Origin: DASZBX01 sp035943635
GTDB lineage: Bacteria > Actinomycetota > Actinomycetes > Streptomycetales > Catenulisporaceae
Direction of reading: 5' to 3'
Assembly (NCBI GenBank): GCA_035943635.1
Contig: DASZBX010000143.1
Span: 1 to 64,000, forward strand
DNA length: 64,000 bases
Numbering within the stretch: position 1 is the first letter of the stretch; every line of letters starts with the position of its first letter. Positions 18,299 to 27,070 of the stretch are shown one piece after another. Below the pieces are notes generated by a model that was not told the DNA's origin, did no database searches, and was given only the letters and a program-made list of their open reading frames with translations. The translations under genes and the position numbers were made by a program.

Positions 18299-18314
18299 GT
18301 TTTCGTCGTGTTAA
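18299..18314 (-). promoter_or_regulatory. Possible GlnR half-box upstream of glnII
   Basis: Read on the glnII strand the sequence is TTAAC-6 bases-AAAAC, close to the GTnAC-n6-GAAAC element bound by GlnR in actinomycetes, with one mismatch in each half. It lies about 140 bp before the glnII start in an AT-rich stretch. Only one such element was seen, where Streptomyces promoters often have two. Confidence 0.35.
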
Positions 18315-18375
18315 CTGACGAGGCGCCACACTGTGTCCTGGGTCACACTTTGCGCGAAAGCCGAGCTGAGAGGGG

Positions 18376-20274
18376 CTATCTGGAAACGGACCAGACGTCT
18401 ATGTCATCGTAAACGGTCGCCTGACCCAGGAGATTGTCCAGCTCTTCCCGCAACGCACCGTAATTGTTGGTGCTGTGGGGGAGGATGACGCATCCGGCGT
18501 TCCAGTACTTCAGGTCGCTGTCCACGGAACTCTTCGTCTCGGGGGTGACCGGGACGTAGGTGCCCGAGGACTCCACCGAGCCGAGGATCGAGAAGGTGGT
18601 GAGGCCCGCGGAGCCGAACACGGCCTTGTTGTCCGGGGCGCCGTCGGGGTAGACGAACGGGGCCTGGGCCAAGGGGACATCGTCGGTGAGCGAGGCGGTC
18701 CACAGCAACGGTGACCAGGAGTCGGACGGCACGGTCACGAGCGATCGGCCGCCGCTGATGCAGCTCTTGTAGTCGCCCTGGGTGAAGAAGGCGGGCGTCG
18801 GCGCGACCTGCACGCCGACGATCGGGCGGGGCGTGAGCGGGACCAGTGCGGCGGCGATGACCGCGTAGCCCAGCAGGCGCCACGGCTTGGGCGCCCGCAT
18901 CGCGTATTCGACGATGATGACCAACAAGTAACCGACGAACGGCGTGATCGCCATCGCCATGCGTACCGGGAGCGAGTCCTCGAACGCGGGCTGGTTTTCC
19001 AGGTGCTGCCAGATGGCGGGCAGCGTGGAGGCTTTACCGGCGATGTGCACGGTCGGACCGAGCGACAGCGCGACCAGCCCGAGCACGCTCAGCAGGCTGG
19101 CCCGCACCGCGGTCCGGTGGGCCAAGGCGATGCACGCGACCAGGAAGAGCAGGACCAGCGGCCCGCCGAAGAGGGCGGCCTGCTCGGTCGCGCCGGGGGC
19201 GTAGACCGGGGCGGTCAGGCTGCCGCCGAGGCTCTGGTTCGGGAACTGGAGGTAGCCGGCCAGGTCCTGGGAGTAGTAGGCGGTCAGGAACGGTACCCCG
19301 ATGAAGGACCGCGGCCCGTCGAACTGGAAGTAGAGCGGGTAGGCGAGCAGCACGACGGCGGTGCCCAGGGCGGACACGCCGCCGGTGAGCATGCCGCGCC
19401 AGTGGATCTCGATCAGCCGGGGGTTGAAGATCACGCAGCCGGCCAGGAAGATCACGAGCCCGACGGCCAGCAGCAGCAGTGGTTCCTCGGCGATGAAGAA
19501 CTGGGCGAACACGAGGGCGCCTAAGATCACGCCGTCGCGGATGCGGTGCTCGCTGCGGTACATGCGCAGGATCAGGTGCAGCATGATCGGGATCAGCCAC
19601 TGTGCGGTCAGGTTCGGGTGTCCGAGTGCGTGGCTCATCATGGCCGGGGAGAAGCCGAGGAACAGGCCGCCGAGGAAGGCGGCGGACTCGTTGTCGGTGA
19701 CGTGGGTGCGGAAGAACCAGCGCCAGACCAGGGCCGTGGCCAGGAAGTTGCCGGTGATGATGAGCAGGTAGCTGGCGCCGGCGCCCAGGAGCAGGGTGAC
19801 CGGTGAGAACAGGTAGCCGAGCAGCAGGACCGAGGTGTTGGCGATCAGGTTGGTGCCGCCGTTGACCGAGGCCGCGCCGAGGGTGCTGGAGAAGAGCGGG
19901 TTGTGCGGGTGCAGCAGGCTGCGGGCGGCCTCGCCGAGCATCCACTCGAACTTGATCTGGTCGCCGGGGTTCGCCGCGTTCAGGATGGTGGCCGGGTGCG
20001 GCCACAGGTGCCGGGTGACGACGAGCGCGCCGAGCAGGTAGACGAGAGCGGCGACCAGGGCGTTCTGTCGCGGCTGGGCCCAGGCGTGGATCCGGTCCCA
20101 GCCGTCTGACCAGTCCTTCTCCGGCTGGTCGGCAGACGCTTCGGGACCGTCGGGTTCTTCGGGCTCGTCCGGGGCGGCGGCTGGGCGGGCCTCGCCGTCG
20201 GTGTCTGCGGCGGCGGAATCGGGAGCGTCGGACGCGGCTATGTCGATACCGGGCTCGGTCACGGTCGTCTCCAT
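18376..20274 (-). CDS. Large polytopic membrane protein, GT-C glycosyltransferase-like
   Basis: A 632-residue membrane protein. Residues 1-70 are acidic and Pro/Ala-rich (cytosolic). About 11-12 hydrophobic segments follow (about 70-480), then a soluble C-terminal domain of about 150 residues containing GDYKSCISGG and GCVILPHSTNN. The loop after TM1 has ANPGDQIKFEWML, which sits where GT-C enzymes place an acidic motif. The layout resembles actinobacterial YfhO-like or arabinofuranosyltransferase-like proteins, but no substrate can be assigned. The ATG lacks a ribosome site; a strong AAGGAG lies about 95 bases upstream in an open frame without ATG or GTG, so the true N-terminus may be longer. 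Confidence 0.65.
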   Translation of the reverse strand: METTVTEPGIDIAASDAPDSAAADTDGEARPAAAPDEPEEPDGPEASADQPEKDWSDGWDRIHAWAQPRQNALVAALVYLLGALVVTRHLWPHPATILNAANPGDQIKFEWMLGEAARSLLHPHNPLFSSTLGAASVNGGTNLIANTSVLLLGYLFSPVTLLLGAGASYLLIITGNFLATALVWRWFFRTHVTDNESAAFLGGLFLGFSPAMMSHALGHPNLTAQWLIPIMLHLILRMYRSEHRIRDGVILGALVFAQFFIAEEPLLLLAVGLVIFLAGCVIFNPRLIEIHWRGMLTGGVSALGTAVVLLAYPLYFQFDGPRSFIGVPFLTAYYSQDLAGYLQFPNQSLGGSLTAPVYAPGATEQAALFGGPLVLLFLVACIALAHRTAVRASLLSVLGLVALSLGPTVHIAGKASTLPAIWQHLENQPAFEDSLPVRMAMAITPFVGYLLVIIVEYAMRAPKPWRLLGYAVIAAALVPLTPRPIVGVQVAPTPAFFTQGDYKSCISGGRSLVTVPSDSWSPLLWTASLTDDVPLAQAPFVYPDGAPDNKAVFGSAGLTTFSILGSVESSGTYVPVTPETKSSVDSDLKYWNAGCVILPHSTNNYGALREELDNLLGQATVYDDIDVWSVSR

Positions 20275-21142
20275 CAGCGCGGCGTCGTCGCCGTCCCAGT
20301 CGGGTCCCGGCCGCGCCGCCGGGCTCGTGCTGGTGTCGATGGAGGGGTCGCTGGTGTTGATAGTCTGAGCTCCTTGTCCATGGATCAGCGGGAACTATCC
20401 ATGCTCATTGCGACGCGCGCCCGTTCGCCATGGCTCCGGATATCAGTGATTATGGTGTGAATTCCGGCCTGGAGCCAAGGCTCGATCCGAATCCCGGGCG
20501 GCCGTTAGGTGACTCCCTGGTGACCCTCCGGAATCCCTGCGGCGACTGCGCAGCTCAGTGTGGTGGGGAGTGGCGGGACTTGTGGAGAGCCGGCGGAAGA
20601 CTGTGTGCAATGTTTCGTGAAGTCTTGGGGGCGGGGTGCGTAGGGGGCTGGTGGCTCTTTTGGGGTTGCGGGGGCGTGGGAGTATCCGCCGAATGGATGA
20701 TCTTGGGTGGTTTGTGGTGCGTATCAGCCTTGCTGAGGGGGTTGTAGCTGTCCGTGCTCTAACGTCTGAGCAACGGGAGCGTGACGGGAAGCGGTGTTCG
20801 TGAATAGTTCCAGTCGGTGGATCGGCTAACGGTTGAACCCGGCTCAGATCTATTACTGACGGTGTGGTAGGGCTTTCGGACAGTGCTCGTCTGCGGGTGT
20901 TGCGCCGCTCGTCAACGGGCTTTCGGGGATGTCAACCCCCAGTCGGAGTGTGCATCTCGGCAAAGACTCGGTATCCGCCGCACGGGGCGCGTGTGCGCTC
21001 TTTCCGGGCGTCCCGGCGCATGTTACTCATGAGTTACAAGGCTTGCAGGGTTCGATCACTGCGGCCTTTGCCCGCTCCTGCCCGCACTCCCCACCCGGGC
21101 AGACCCTGCCCGCATTTCGCATCAACCAAAACGGAGGTTGTT
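20275..21142. other. Intergenic region between divergent membrane protein and SGNH genes
   Basis: About 870 bases. An open frame at 20430-20747 is Gly/Trp/Cys-rich and lacks a ribosome site, so I do not accept it. The region must hold the promoters of both flanking divergent genes. No inverted repeat longer than eight bases was noticed. Confidence 0.5.
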
Positions 21143-21946
21143 GTGCGTTCACCCCGTGCACTCGCCGTCCTGGCGACCGGGTCGCTCGCTTTCGCGGCGG
21201 CACTGTCCCTCGCCGGCACCGCGGACGCCGCCAGCGCGACCGATTACGTCGCGCTCGGCGACTCCTACTCCGCCGGAGTGGGGGCCGGGAGCTACTACAG
21301 CTCCAGCGGCTCCTGCGACCGCAGCCCCAACGCCTACTCGGTCCTGTGGGACACCGCCGACTCGCCGGCCTCGTTCACCTTCGACGCCTGCTCCGGTGCC
21401 ACGACCTCGGACGTGGTCAACAGCCAGGTCTCGGTGCTGAGCGCGTCCACCTCGCTCGTCTCGATCACCATCGGCGGCAACGACGTCGGGTTCAGCAACG
21501 TGATGGAGACCTGTGTGCTCGACTCGACCAGCAGCTGCGTGAGCGCCGTGAACACCGCGGAGAGCGAAGCGAAGTCCCAGCTGCCGGGCGAGCTCGACAA
21601 CGCCCTGAACGCGATCGCCGCGCACGCGCCGAACGCGCGGGTCGTCGTGATGGACTACCCGGAGCTCTACGACCTGTCCAAGTCCTCCACCTGCATCGGG
21701 CTGAGCACGACCGACCGGACGGACCTGAACCAGGCCGCCGACACGCTCGACGTCGTGATCCAGGCCGCGGCGGCCCGGCACGGCGACGCCTTCGGCGACG
21801 TGCGCAGCTACTTCTCCGGGCACGAGATCTGCGACAGCAGCAGCTGGCTGCACTCGGTCAACTTCCTGGACATAGACGAGTCGTACCACCCGACGGCGTC
21901 CGGGCAGTCCGGCGCCTACTACCCGCTGTTCAGGTCGATCGCCTGA
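21143..21946 (+). CDS. Secreted SGNH/GDSL hydrolase (lipase/esterase)
   Basis: A 267-residue secreted ester hydrolase. The signal peptide is MRSPRALAVLATGSLAFAAALSLAGTADAA with a likely cut after ADAA. SGNH block I is YVALGDSYSAGVGAGSYY (catalytic Ser), block III is ITIGGNDVGFSNV (Gly and Asn oxyanion residues), and block V is DESYHPTASGQ (catalytic Asp-x-x-His). Three cysteine pairs fit secretion (SGSCDR/DACSG, ETCVLDS/SSCVS, STCIG/EICDS). It resembles Streptomyces phospholipase/lipase enzymes of this fold. The GTG at 21143 is preferred over a far upstream in-frame start because GGAGG is seven bases before it and the signal peptide begins there. Confidence 0.93.
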   Translation: MRSPRALAVLATGSLAFAAALSLAGTADAASATDYVALGDSYSAGVGAGSYYSSSGSCDRSPNAYSVLWDTADSPASFTFDACSGATTSDVVNSQVSVLSASTSLVSITIGGNDVGFSNVMETCVLDSTSSCVSAVNTAESEAKSQLPGELDNALNAIAAHAPNARVVVMDYPELYDLSKSSTCIGLSTTDRTDLNQAADTLDVVIQAAAARHGDAFGDVRSYFSGHEICDSSSWLHSVNFLDIDESYHPTASGQSGAYYPLFRSIA

Positions 21947-22041
21947 GCGAGGCGAGCAGGCGCGGCCATGGCGACGAAGCCAGGGTGAGCGCGTAGGGAT
22001 ACGCAGAATTGCGTAGAGACAAGCAAGCGCAGAAGCATGTA

Positions 22042-22081
22042 GAAAGAGAGCAGGGCGCCCCCTGAGGGGAGCGCCCTGCTC
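22042..22081. terminator. Hairpin between convergent SGNH and MFS genes
   Basis: A perfect 14-bp outer stem (AGAGAGCAGGGCGC / GCGCCCTGCTCTCT) encloses 12 bases that can partly pair (CCCC / GGGG). It lies 95 bp after the hydrolase stop and 47 bp from the MFS stop, so it can serve both directions. No long T-tract follows. Confidence 0.75.
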
Positions 22082-22128
22082 TCTGCTTTCCGGGTCCGCG
22101 GCCGGCTGCCGTGGCTCGGGGGAGGGGA

Positions 22129-23631
22129 TCAGCCCACGTGCACCAGTGCGGGTCGCTCGACGCCGGCGACGGAGTCTTCCTCCAGTTCGTCCTTGCGGAT
22201 CAGGACGAAGATGACCAGCGTTGCGACGCCCAGCAGGACGGCGCTGACGGTGAACGCCACGTTGTAGCCGTGCACCGCGCCGAGCGCGGACTGGGCCACG
22301 CCGTGGGCCGTGATGTAGGAGGCCGAGGCGGTGGTGAACACGGTGTTCAGCAGGGCGACGCCGAGGGAGCCGCCGATCTGCTGGGTGGTGTTGACCATCG
22401 CGCTGGCCACGCCGGCGTCGTGGTTGCGCACGCCGGTCAGGGCCGTGTTGCTCAGCGGCACGAAGACCGCGCCCATGCCGACCGCGAGGATCAGGAACGC
22501 CGGTAGGATCATCGCAGGGTACGACGAGTCGACCTTCAGCTGGGTCAGCCAGGCCATGCCGCCGGTGGCCAGCAGGCCGCCGGCCGTCATGACGACCCGG
22601 GGGCCGACCCGCGGCAGCAGGGCGCTGGCGAAGACCGCGGTCACGATCAGGGCGCCGGAGAACGGCAGGTACACGATGCCGGTCTTCAGCGGCGAGTAGC
22701 CCAGGGTCAGCTGGAAGTAGTACGTCATGAACATGAACATGCCCATCATGCCCGCGCCCAGGACGACCGAGGTCAGGTACGAGCCGCCTCGGTTGCGGTG
22801 CAGGACGACGCGCAGCGGGAGCAGCGGGTTCTCCTGGCGGGACTCGGCCACGACGAACCCGACCAGCAGGACGGCCGCGGCGGCGAAGAACACCAGGGTC
22901 GAGGTGGCGCCCCAGCTGTGGTTGGCCGCGTTGGTGAAGGCGTAGACCAGGGAGGCCAGGCCGGCGGTGGCCATCACGGTGCCGGGGATGTCGTACTTGG
23001 TGTCGCCCTCGGCCTTGCTCTCCCGGACGATCGGGATGGCCATGACGAAGGCGATGGCGGCGATGAAGATGTTGACGAACAGGCACCAGCGCCAGTTCGC
23101 GTACTGGGTCAGCACGCCGCCCAGGGCCAGGCCGATGGCCGCCCCGACGCCGCCGATGGCGCCGAACACGCCGAACGCCTTCGCGCGGTCCTTGACGTCG
23201 GTGAAGGTGACCGTGATCAGGGACAGTGCGGCCGGGGCGAGCAGGGCGCCGAACGCTCCCTGCAGGGCGCGGGCGGTGAACAGCATGGCGGCGTTCTGGG
23301 CCGCGCCGCCGAGGGCGGAGGCGAGGGCGAAGCCGACCAGGCCGATCAGGAAGACCTTCTTGCGTCCGACGTAGTCGGCGATCCGGCCGCCGAGCAGCAG
23401 CAGGCCGCCGAAGGTCAGGGTGTAGGCGGTGAGGATCCACTGGCGGTCGGCGGTGGAGATGTGCAGGGCCACCTGGGCCGAGGGCATCGCGATGTTCACG
23501 ATCGTGGCGTCCAGGACGACCATCAGCTGGGCGATGGCCAGGACGGTCAGCGCCAGCCACCGCTTGGGATCGGGTGCGTCCGGTTCGTGGCCGCGCACTA
23601 TCGCGTCGCCGGAGCTGGTTGTTGCAGACAT
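22129..23631 (-). CDS. MFS drug efflux transporter, DHA2 (14-TMS) family
   Basis: A 500-residue proton-driven exporter of the EmrB/QacA group in the inner membrane. It shows 14 hydrophobic segments. Family motifs are visible: LDATIVNIAMPSAQ (motif D1, about 37), the motif A-like loop LLLGGRIADYVGRKKVF (about 80), and motif C GAIGGVGAAIGLALGGVL (about 157). The start was moved to the ATG at 23631 (MSATTSS), 24 codons into the longest frame, because GGAAGGGG precedes it. It follows the TetR gene in the same direction with a 150-bp gap, so it is the likely regulated partner. Confidence 0.93.
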   Translation of the reverse strand: MSATTSSGDAIVRGHEPDAPDPKRWLALTVLAIAQLMVVLDATIVNIAMPSAQVALHISTADRQWILTAYTLTFGGLLLLGGRIADYVGRKKVFLIGLVGFALASALGGAAQNAAMLFTARALQGAFGALLAPAALSLITVTFTDVKDRAKAFGVFGAIGGVGAAIGLALGGVLTQYANWRWCLFVNIFIAAIAFVMAIPIVRESKAEGDTKYDIPGTVMATAGLASLVYAFTNAANHSWGATSTLVFFAAAAVLLVGFVVAESRQENPLLPLRVVLHRNRGGSYLTSVVLGAGMMGMFMFMTYYFQLTLGYSPLKTGIVYLPFSGALIVTAVFASALLPRVGPRVVMTAGGLLATGGMAWLTQLKVDSSYPAMILPAFLILAVGMGAVFVPLSNTALTGVRNHDAGVASAMVNTTQQIGGSLGVALLNTVFTTASASYITAHGVAQSALGAVHGYNVAFTVSAVLLGVATLVIFVLIRKDELEEDSVAGVERPALVHVG

Positions 23632-23781
23632 GGGTGTCCCCTTCCAGGGGCGTGGTGCGTGCGGATGATCTCGGGCGACCGGGCGCCGGAGGGCGTGCGC
23701 CATCGTCTCCGGGCGCGTCGGCGCGGCCGGGTCGGACGGTGGAGGAGAAGGTACGGGTGAACGTGCAGGTCGGGGCGGGGT

Positions 23782-24411
23782 TTACCTGGCGGACTCCGGC
23801 GCGCCGCCCTGGCACTTACAGCTGGTGAGCAGCGGGATCAGGATGTCGTCGACGAGGTGCACGGCGAATTCGGCGTCGAGCTGTTCCTCGGTCCAGAGTT
23901 TTCGGGTCAGCATCATGGCGTGGACGACTTCGTGCAGCACGTCCGGGGCCGTTCCCGGCTGGAGTTCGCCGCGCGCCACCGCCCGCTTGACGATGGTGTC
24001 GTGCACGACCCGCTTGGACTCGAACATGCACTCGTGCATGGCCGAGGCCAGGGTCGGGTTCATCGTGGCGGCGGTCATCACTCCGGTGATCACGTCGCCT
24101 TCCGGACTGCTCACGATCTCGCAGGCGGAGGTGGTCAGGGCCAGCAGGTCTCCGCGCAGCGAACCGGTGTCGTCCGGTTCCGCGGTGGTGCCGAACCGGT
24201 TGAAGATGGCTTCGACGACCAGTTCCGGCTTGTCCGGCCAGCTGCGGTAGATGGTGGCCTTGCTGGCGTGCGCCCGCGCGGCCACCGCGTCCATCGTCAT
24301 CCGGTCGTAGCCGACTTCGCCGAGCAGTTCGAAGACCGCCCCGCAGATCGCCTCGCGTCGTTGCGTGGCGCGCCGGGTGGGCGTGGCGGTCGCCGTGTCC
24401 ACGTCGGTCAC
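23782..24411 (-). CDS. TetR/AcrR family repressor of the efflux gene
   Basis: A 209-residue regulator. The DNA-binding domain is at about 15-60: RREAICGAVFELLGEVGYDRMTMDAVAARAHASKATIYRSWPDKPELV. The remainder is a helical ligand domain with a Cys pair at the C-terminus (LTSCKCQGG). The GTG at 24411 is chosen because GGGAGGACACG lies directly upstream and because the longer frame would run through the operators. Two copies of the palindrome TGTACGAAAC-GTTTCGTACA sit 28-95 bp before the start, so it very likely represses itself and the MFS gene downstream. Confidence 0.92.
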   Translation of the reverse strand: MTDVDTATATPTRRATQRREAICGAVFELLGEVGYDRMTMDAVAARAHASKATIYRSWPDKPELVVEAIFNRFGTTAEPDDTGSLRGDLLALTTSACEIVSSPEGDVITGVMTAATMNPTLASAMHECMFESKRVVHDTIVKRAVARGELQPGTAPDVLHEVVHAMMLTRKLWTEEQLDAEFAVHLVDDILIPLLTSCKCQGGAPESAR

Positions 24412-24438
24412 CGTGTCCTCCCGGTCGGCTGGAAAAGC

Positions 24439-24459
24439 TGTACGAAACCGTTTCGTACA
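24439..24459. promoter_or_regulatory. TetR operator, copy 1
   Basis: A perfect 21-base palindrome with 10-base arms TGTACGAAAC and GTTTCGTACA around a central C. It lies 28 bp upstream of the TetR start. Confidence 0.85.
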
Positions 24460-24482
24460 TGAACCATAGCGCCCTCCACAGC

Positions 24483-24503
24483 GAAACGAAACCGTTTCGT
24501 ACA
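24483..24503. promoter_or_regulatory. TetR operator, copy 2
   Basis: Core ACGAAACCGTTTCGT is a perfect 15-base palindrome identical to the centre of copy 1; the right arm GTTTCGTACA is complete and the left arm is imperfect. Its centre is 44 bp from that of copy 1, about four helical turns. Confidence 0.8.
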
Positions 24504-24689
24504 TTTCCAGGTGTGACCTGGGTCACATACCACAGATTTCATCCGCATTGCCACCTGTGGTACCTGACTGGCAAGTTTACGGACACGCACGGCGGCGCGA
24601 TATAGGGCGGTGGGTGCGGTGGCGTACGCGGAGGGGCGCAGGGGAGTGGAGTGCGGATTGCGAGGTGGGGCGCGTGGATGGAAGCGGGC

Positions 24690-25529
24690 CTAGCAGTCGA
24701 GGCCTAGGGTGAGTTGTTCGTCGCGTGGCGGCGGCGTGGGTGCGGGGGCCGGGGCGGGCGGCTGTGGGGTGAGGTTCCGGGCTTGGCCGCTGCGGGCGCG
24801 GATGAGTCCGAACTCCCGGGCGTAGCCGCGGACGGTCTCGGTGACCTGGTCCTGGTACCACTTGGGTGCGTACGAGCCGCGGCCGTAGAGGCCCCGGTAA
24901 CGGCCGACCAGTTCGGGATGGTGCTCGGTGAGCCAGCCGGCGAACCACTCCCGGGCGCCCGGGCGCAGGTGCAGGATCAGCGGGGTGACGGACCGTGCCC
25001 CGGCGCGGGCCACTGCCTCGACCGTGGCGCGCAGTTGGTCCGGGGAGTCGCTGAGGAACGGCAGGATTGGCGCCATCAGTACGGAGCAGCCGAGGCCTGA
25101 GTCACTCAATCGGCGTACTGCCTCCAGGCGCCGGGCCGGGCTGGGCGTGCCCGCTTCGACCGTGCGCCACAGTCGTTCGTCCAGGAAGCCGACCGACATG
25201 CTCAGCGAGACGTCGACCCGTTCGCGGGCCCGGAGCAGCGCGTCGAGGTCGCGCAGGATCAGGGTGCCCTTGGTCAGGATGGAGAACGGGGTGTCGGCCG
25301 CGGCGAGCGCCTCGATGATCTGCGGCATCAAGCGGTAGCGGCCCTCGGCGCGCTGGTAGCAGTCGACGTTCGTGCCCATGGCGACGTGCTCGCGGCGCCA
25401 GGTCGGCCGGCGCAGTTCGTGCCGCAGGAGTTCGGGCGCGTTGACCTTGACCACGATCTTCGTGTCGAAATCGAGGCCTGCGTCGAGATCGAGGTAGGTG
25501 TGGGTCTTGCGGGCGAAGCAGTAGACGCA
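24690..25529 (-). pseudogene. 3' part of a Rv2578c-like radical SAM protein gene, split by the element
   Basis: This is the C-terminal part (about 280 residues) of a radical SAM protein of the SplB-like family typified by M. tuberculosis Rv2578c. It begins at the second cluster cysteine: CVYCFARKTHTYLDLDAGLDFDTKIVVKVNAPELLRHEL, then GTNVDCYQRAEGRYRLM and SILTKGTLILRDLD. Upstream of the Cys codon the frame continues into element DNA (HDLRGFSIKRP), so the first cluster cysteine (NPYRGC) is missing and any product from the start near 25643 would lack a complete [4Fe-4S] site. The missing N-terminus is found at 54922-55154. The tail is Pro/Ala-rich and ends QLTLGLDC. Confidence 0.93.
25528..25529. 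other. attL crossover dinucleotide (CA)
   Basis: To the left the sequence is the radical SAM coding DNA (GTAGACG); to the right it is element DNA (TGGGCGCTTG). The dinucleotide forms the first two bases of the second cluster Cys codon on the - strand. It was defined by comparing this junction with the one at 54922. Confidence 0.85.
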
Positions 25530-25576
25530 TGGGCGCTTGATTGAGAAGCCCCGTAGATCATGAGGCGGCCCCGCCC

Positions 25577-25587
25577 GGTATCTCACC
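25577..25587. promoter_or_regulatory. Half-site matching the XRE/STAS divergent operator
   Basis: The 11-mer GGTATCTCACC also occurs (on the - strand) in the palindrome at 36305-36321 between the XRE and STAS genes. Here it lies 46 bp before the first gene of the element, so the XRE protein may control this operon too. Confidence 0.4.
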
Positions 25588-25632
25588 ACCGGACGGGACC
25601 TGAGCCTCACCCCGACGTAGAAGGGCAAAGCT

Positions 25633-26259
25633 GTGTCCCTCATTCTTCACGACAGCACGATTTCCGTCACCTCCGCCCCGTGTGCGCCCTGGTGCACCCG
25701 CCACGACGCGTTCGGCGACGTGTGCACCGGTACCCAGCAGCGCACCGCCCGCGGCGAGCACGCCGTGATCCTGACCCGCAGCCCCGACGAGGTCGGTGAC
25801 CGCGTGTACGTGTCCCTCGACTACCAGCAGTCCGTGTCGATGGACGCGGACGAGGCCATCGACCTGGCCCGCATCATGATCGCCCAGGCGCGTAAGACCA
25901 AGGGACTGATCACCGGCGGCGACAAGGTCACCTGGACCGACAGCGGCCAGCACCGGCACACCGGGACCGTCGAGCACGTCTACGAGGGCCGGACCCCCGA
26001 GGCGCGGATCATCGAGACCAGCAACCACGGGGCCGTGTGGCACGTGGACGTCGACAAGCTCCGGCGCGCCCCGGCCGAAACCGCGGCCCTCGAGGTGTCG
26101 GCGCAGCCGAAGACCCTGGCGGACCGGATCCGGCATGCGGACAGCGACGAGTGCAACGAGATCCACGCCGACCTGATCGACACCTACGGCCGGGACTGCG
26201 CGAACGCGCTGTGGGCCGAAGCGGTGCGCGAGGTCGAGCAGAACGGCGAGGTGGCCTGA
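25633..26259 (+). CDS. CPxWC-motif protein (DUF6907-like), first gene of the element
   Basis: A 208-residue soluble protein of unknown function. Near the N-terminus is CAPWCTRHDAFGDVC, a cysteine/histidine knot shared with three other proteins of this element. A beta-rich part with VYVSLDYQQSVSMDADEAIDLARIMI (a short helix after an Asp-Ala pair) follows, then a DNA-independent-looking C-terminus. I recall actinomycete proteins of this kind as DUF6907. It starts at a GTG after GAAGGG, 100 bp inside attL, and is followed by an overlapping gene, so it heads the left operon. Confidence 0.65.
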   Translation: MSLILHDSTISVTSAPCAPWCTRHDAFGDVCTGTQQRTARGEHAVILTRSPDEVGDRVYVSLDYQQSVSMDADEAIDLARIMIAQARKTKGLITGGDKVTWTDSGQHRHTGTVEHVYEGRTPEARIIETSNHGAVWHVDVDKLRRAPAETAALEVSAQPKTLADRIRHADSDECNEIHADLIDTYGRDCANALWAEAVREVEQNGEVA

Positions 26260-26696
26260 TGTCCGTCACCACCCTGCCCCTGGCCCCGGCCATGATCGGC
26301 CTGGTCGAGAAGGCGCGCTACGACGCGTCGTTCGGCGAGGGACTGCTCGCCGCGTACCGCCAGCTCGACCGCCCCCACCTGGCGTTCGGCCTCATCGACG
26401 CGATGGCGGGCCTGGACGCGTTCGAGCCGGACCAGGCGCCGTCGATGAACCGGTGCACGGTCCTGCCGTCGATCCGCCGGACCCCGGACGGGACCCTGAT
26501 CGACCTGACCCGGCCGTTCACGGACCGCCTCGGCGAGACCTGGTTCACGGTCGGCTACACCCTGACCGGGCGCCCGCTGGTCACCATCGCGCCCGACCTG
26601 GGCTACTACGCGGACATCGCCGAGATCTGGGACGCGGCCGGGCCGTTCACCCAGGCGTCCCCGTCCGCCGACGAGTGGACGGAGGCGGCCCGATGA
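26259..26696 (+). CDS. Hypothetical protein
   Basis: A 145-residue soluble protein without signal peptide or membrane segment. It opens MSVTTLPLAPAMIGLVEKARYD and has a beta-rich centre (TVGYTLTGRPLVTIAPDLGYY). I do not recognise a family. It starts in a TGATG overlap with the upstream gene and its stop overlaps the next start, so it is translated as part of a tightly coupled operon. Confidence 0.6.
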   Translation: MSVTTLPLAPAMIGLVEKARYDASFGEGLLAAYRQLDRPHLAFGLIDAMAGLDAFEPDQAPSMNRCTVLPSIRRTPDGTLIDLTRPFTDRLGETWFTVGYTLTGRPLVTIAPDLGYYADIAEIWDAAGPFTQASPSADEWTEAAR

Positions 26697-27070
26697 GCTT
26701 CACCGACGACGGCGGATGGAAGTACCCCTCGTGCCCGACGTGGTGCTGGGGACACATGGACGAGACCATCCCTCAGCACCACCCGGACTTCGACCAGTTT
26801 GGCAAGGACAGCCCCGTCATGGTCAACAAGTTTGACGGGCACCCGGCCGTGGTCTCCCTGGAGGACCTGCCGCACCCGCAGGTCGACTTCACCCCGGCGC
26901 AGGCCCGCACCCTGGCCGACCAGTTGCAGCGGGCGGCGGACTTCGCCGAGCGCGCCAACCAGGCCGAGATGCATGGGAACGTGCTCAGCGCGTTCGTCCT
27001 GGGCTTGCTCGCGTCCGCCGGCCGCCAGGCCAACCGGTCGGCCCCGGCCGGAACGGAGCTGGCCGCATGA
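26693..27070 (+). CDS. CPxWC-motif protein
   Basis: A 125-residue protein with SCPTWCWGHMDETIPQHH near residue 13, then a beta section and a C-terminal helix (TPAQARTLADQLQRAADFAERANQ). The Cys/His spacing repeats that of the proteins at 25633, 28658 and 47899, so all four may be relatives with a metal-binding N-terminus and a helical tail. ATGA couplings join it to both neighbours. Confidence 0.62.
   Translation: MSFTDDGGWKYPSCPTWCWGHMDETIPQHHPDFDQFGKDSPVMVNKFDGHPAVVSLEDLPHPQVDFTPAQARTLADQLQRAADFAERANQAEMHGNVLSAFVLGLLASAGRQANRSAPAGTELAA

Noticed and set aside
20430..20747. A 105-codon open frame in the intergenic region before the SGNH gene
   Set aside because: No ribosome site, odd Trp/Gly/Cys composition and no coupling to a neighbour.
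25500..25560. tRNA gene as the attachment site
   Set aside because: No tRNA-like sequence or long att repeat is found at either end; the junctions share only two bases within a protein gene.
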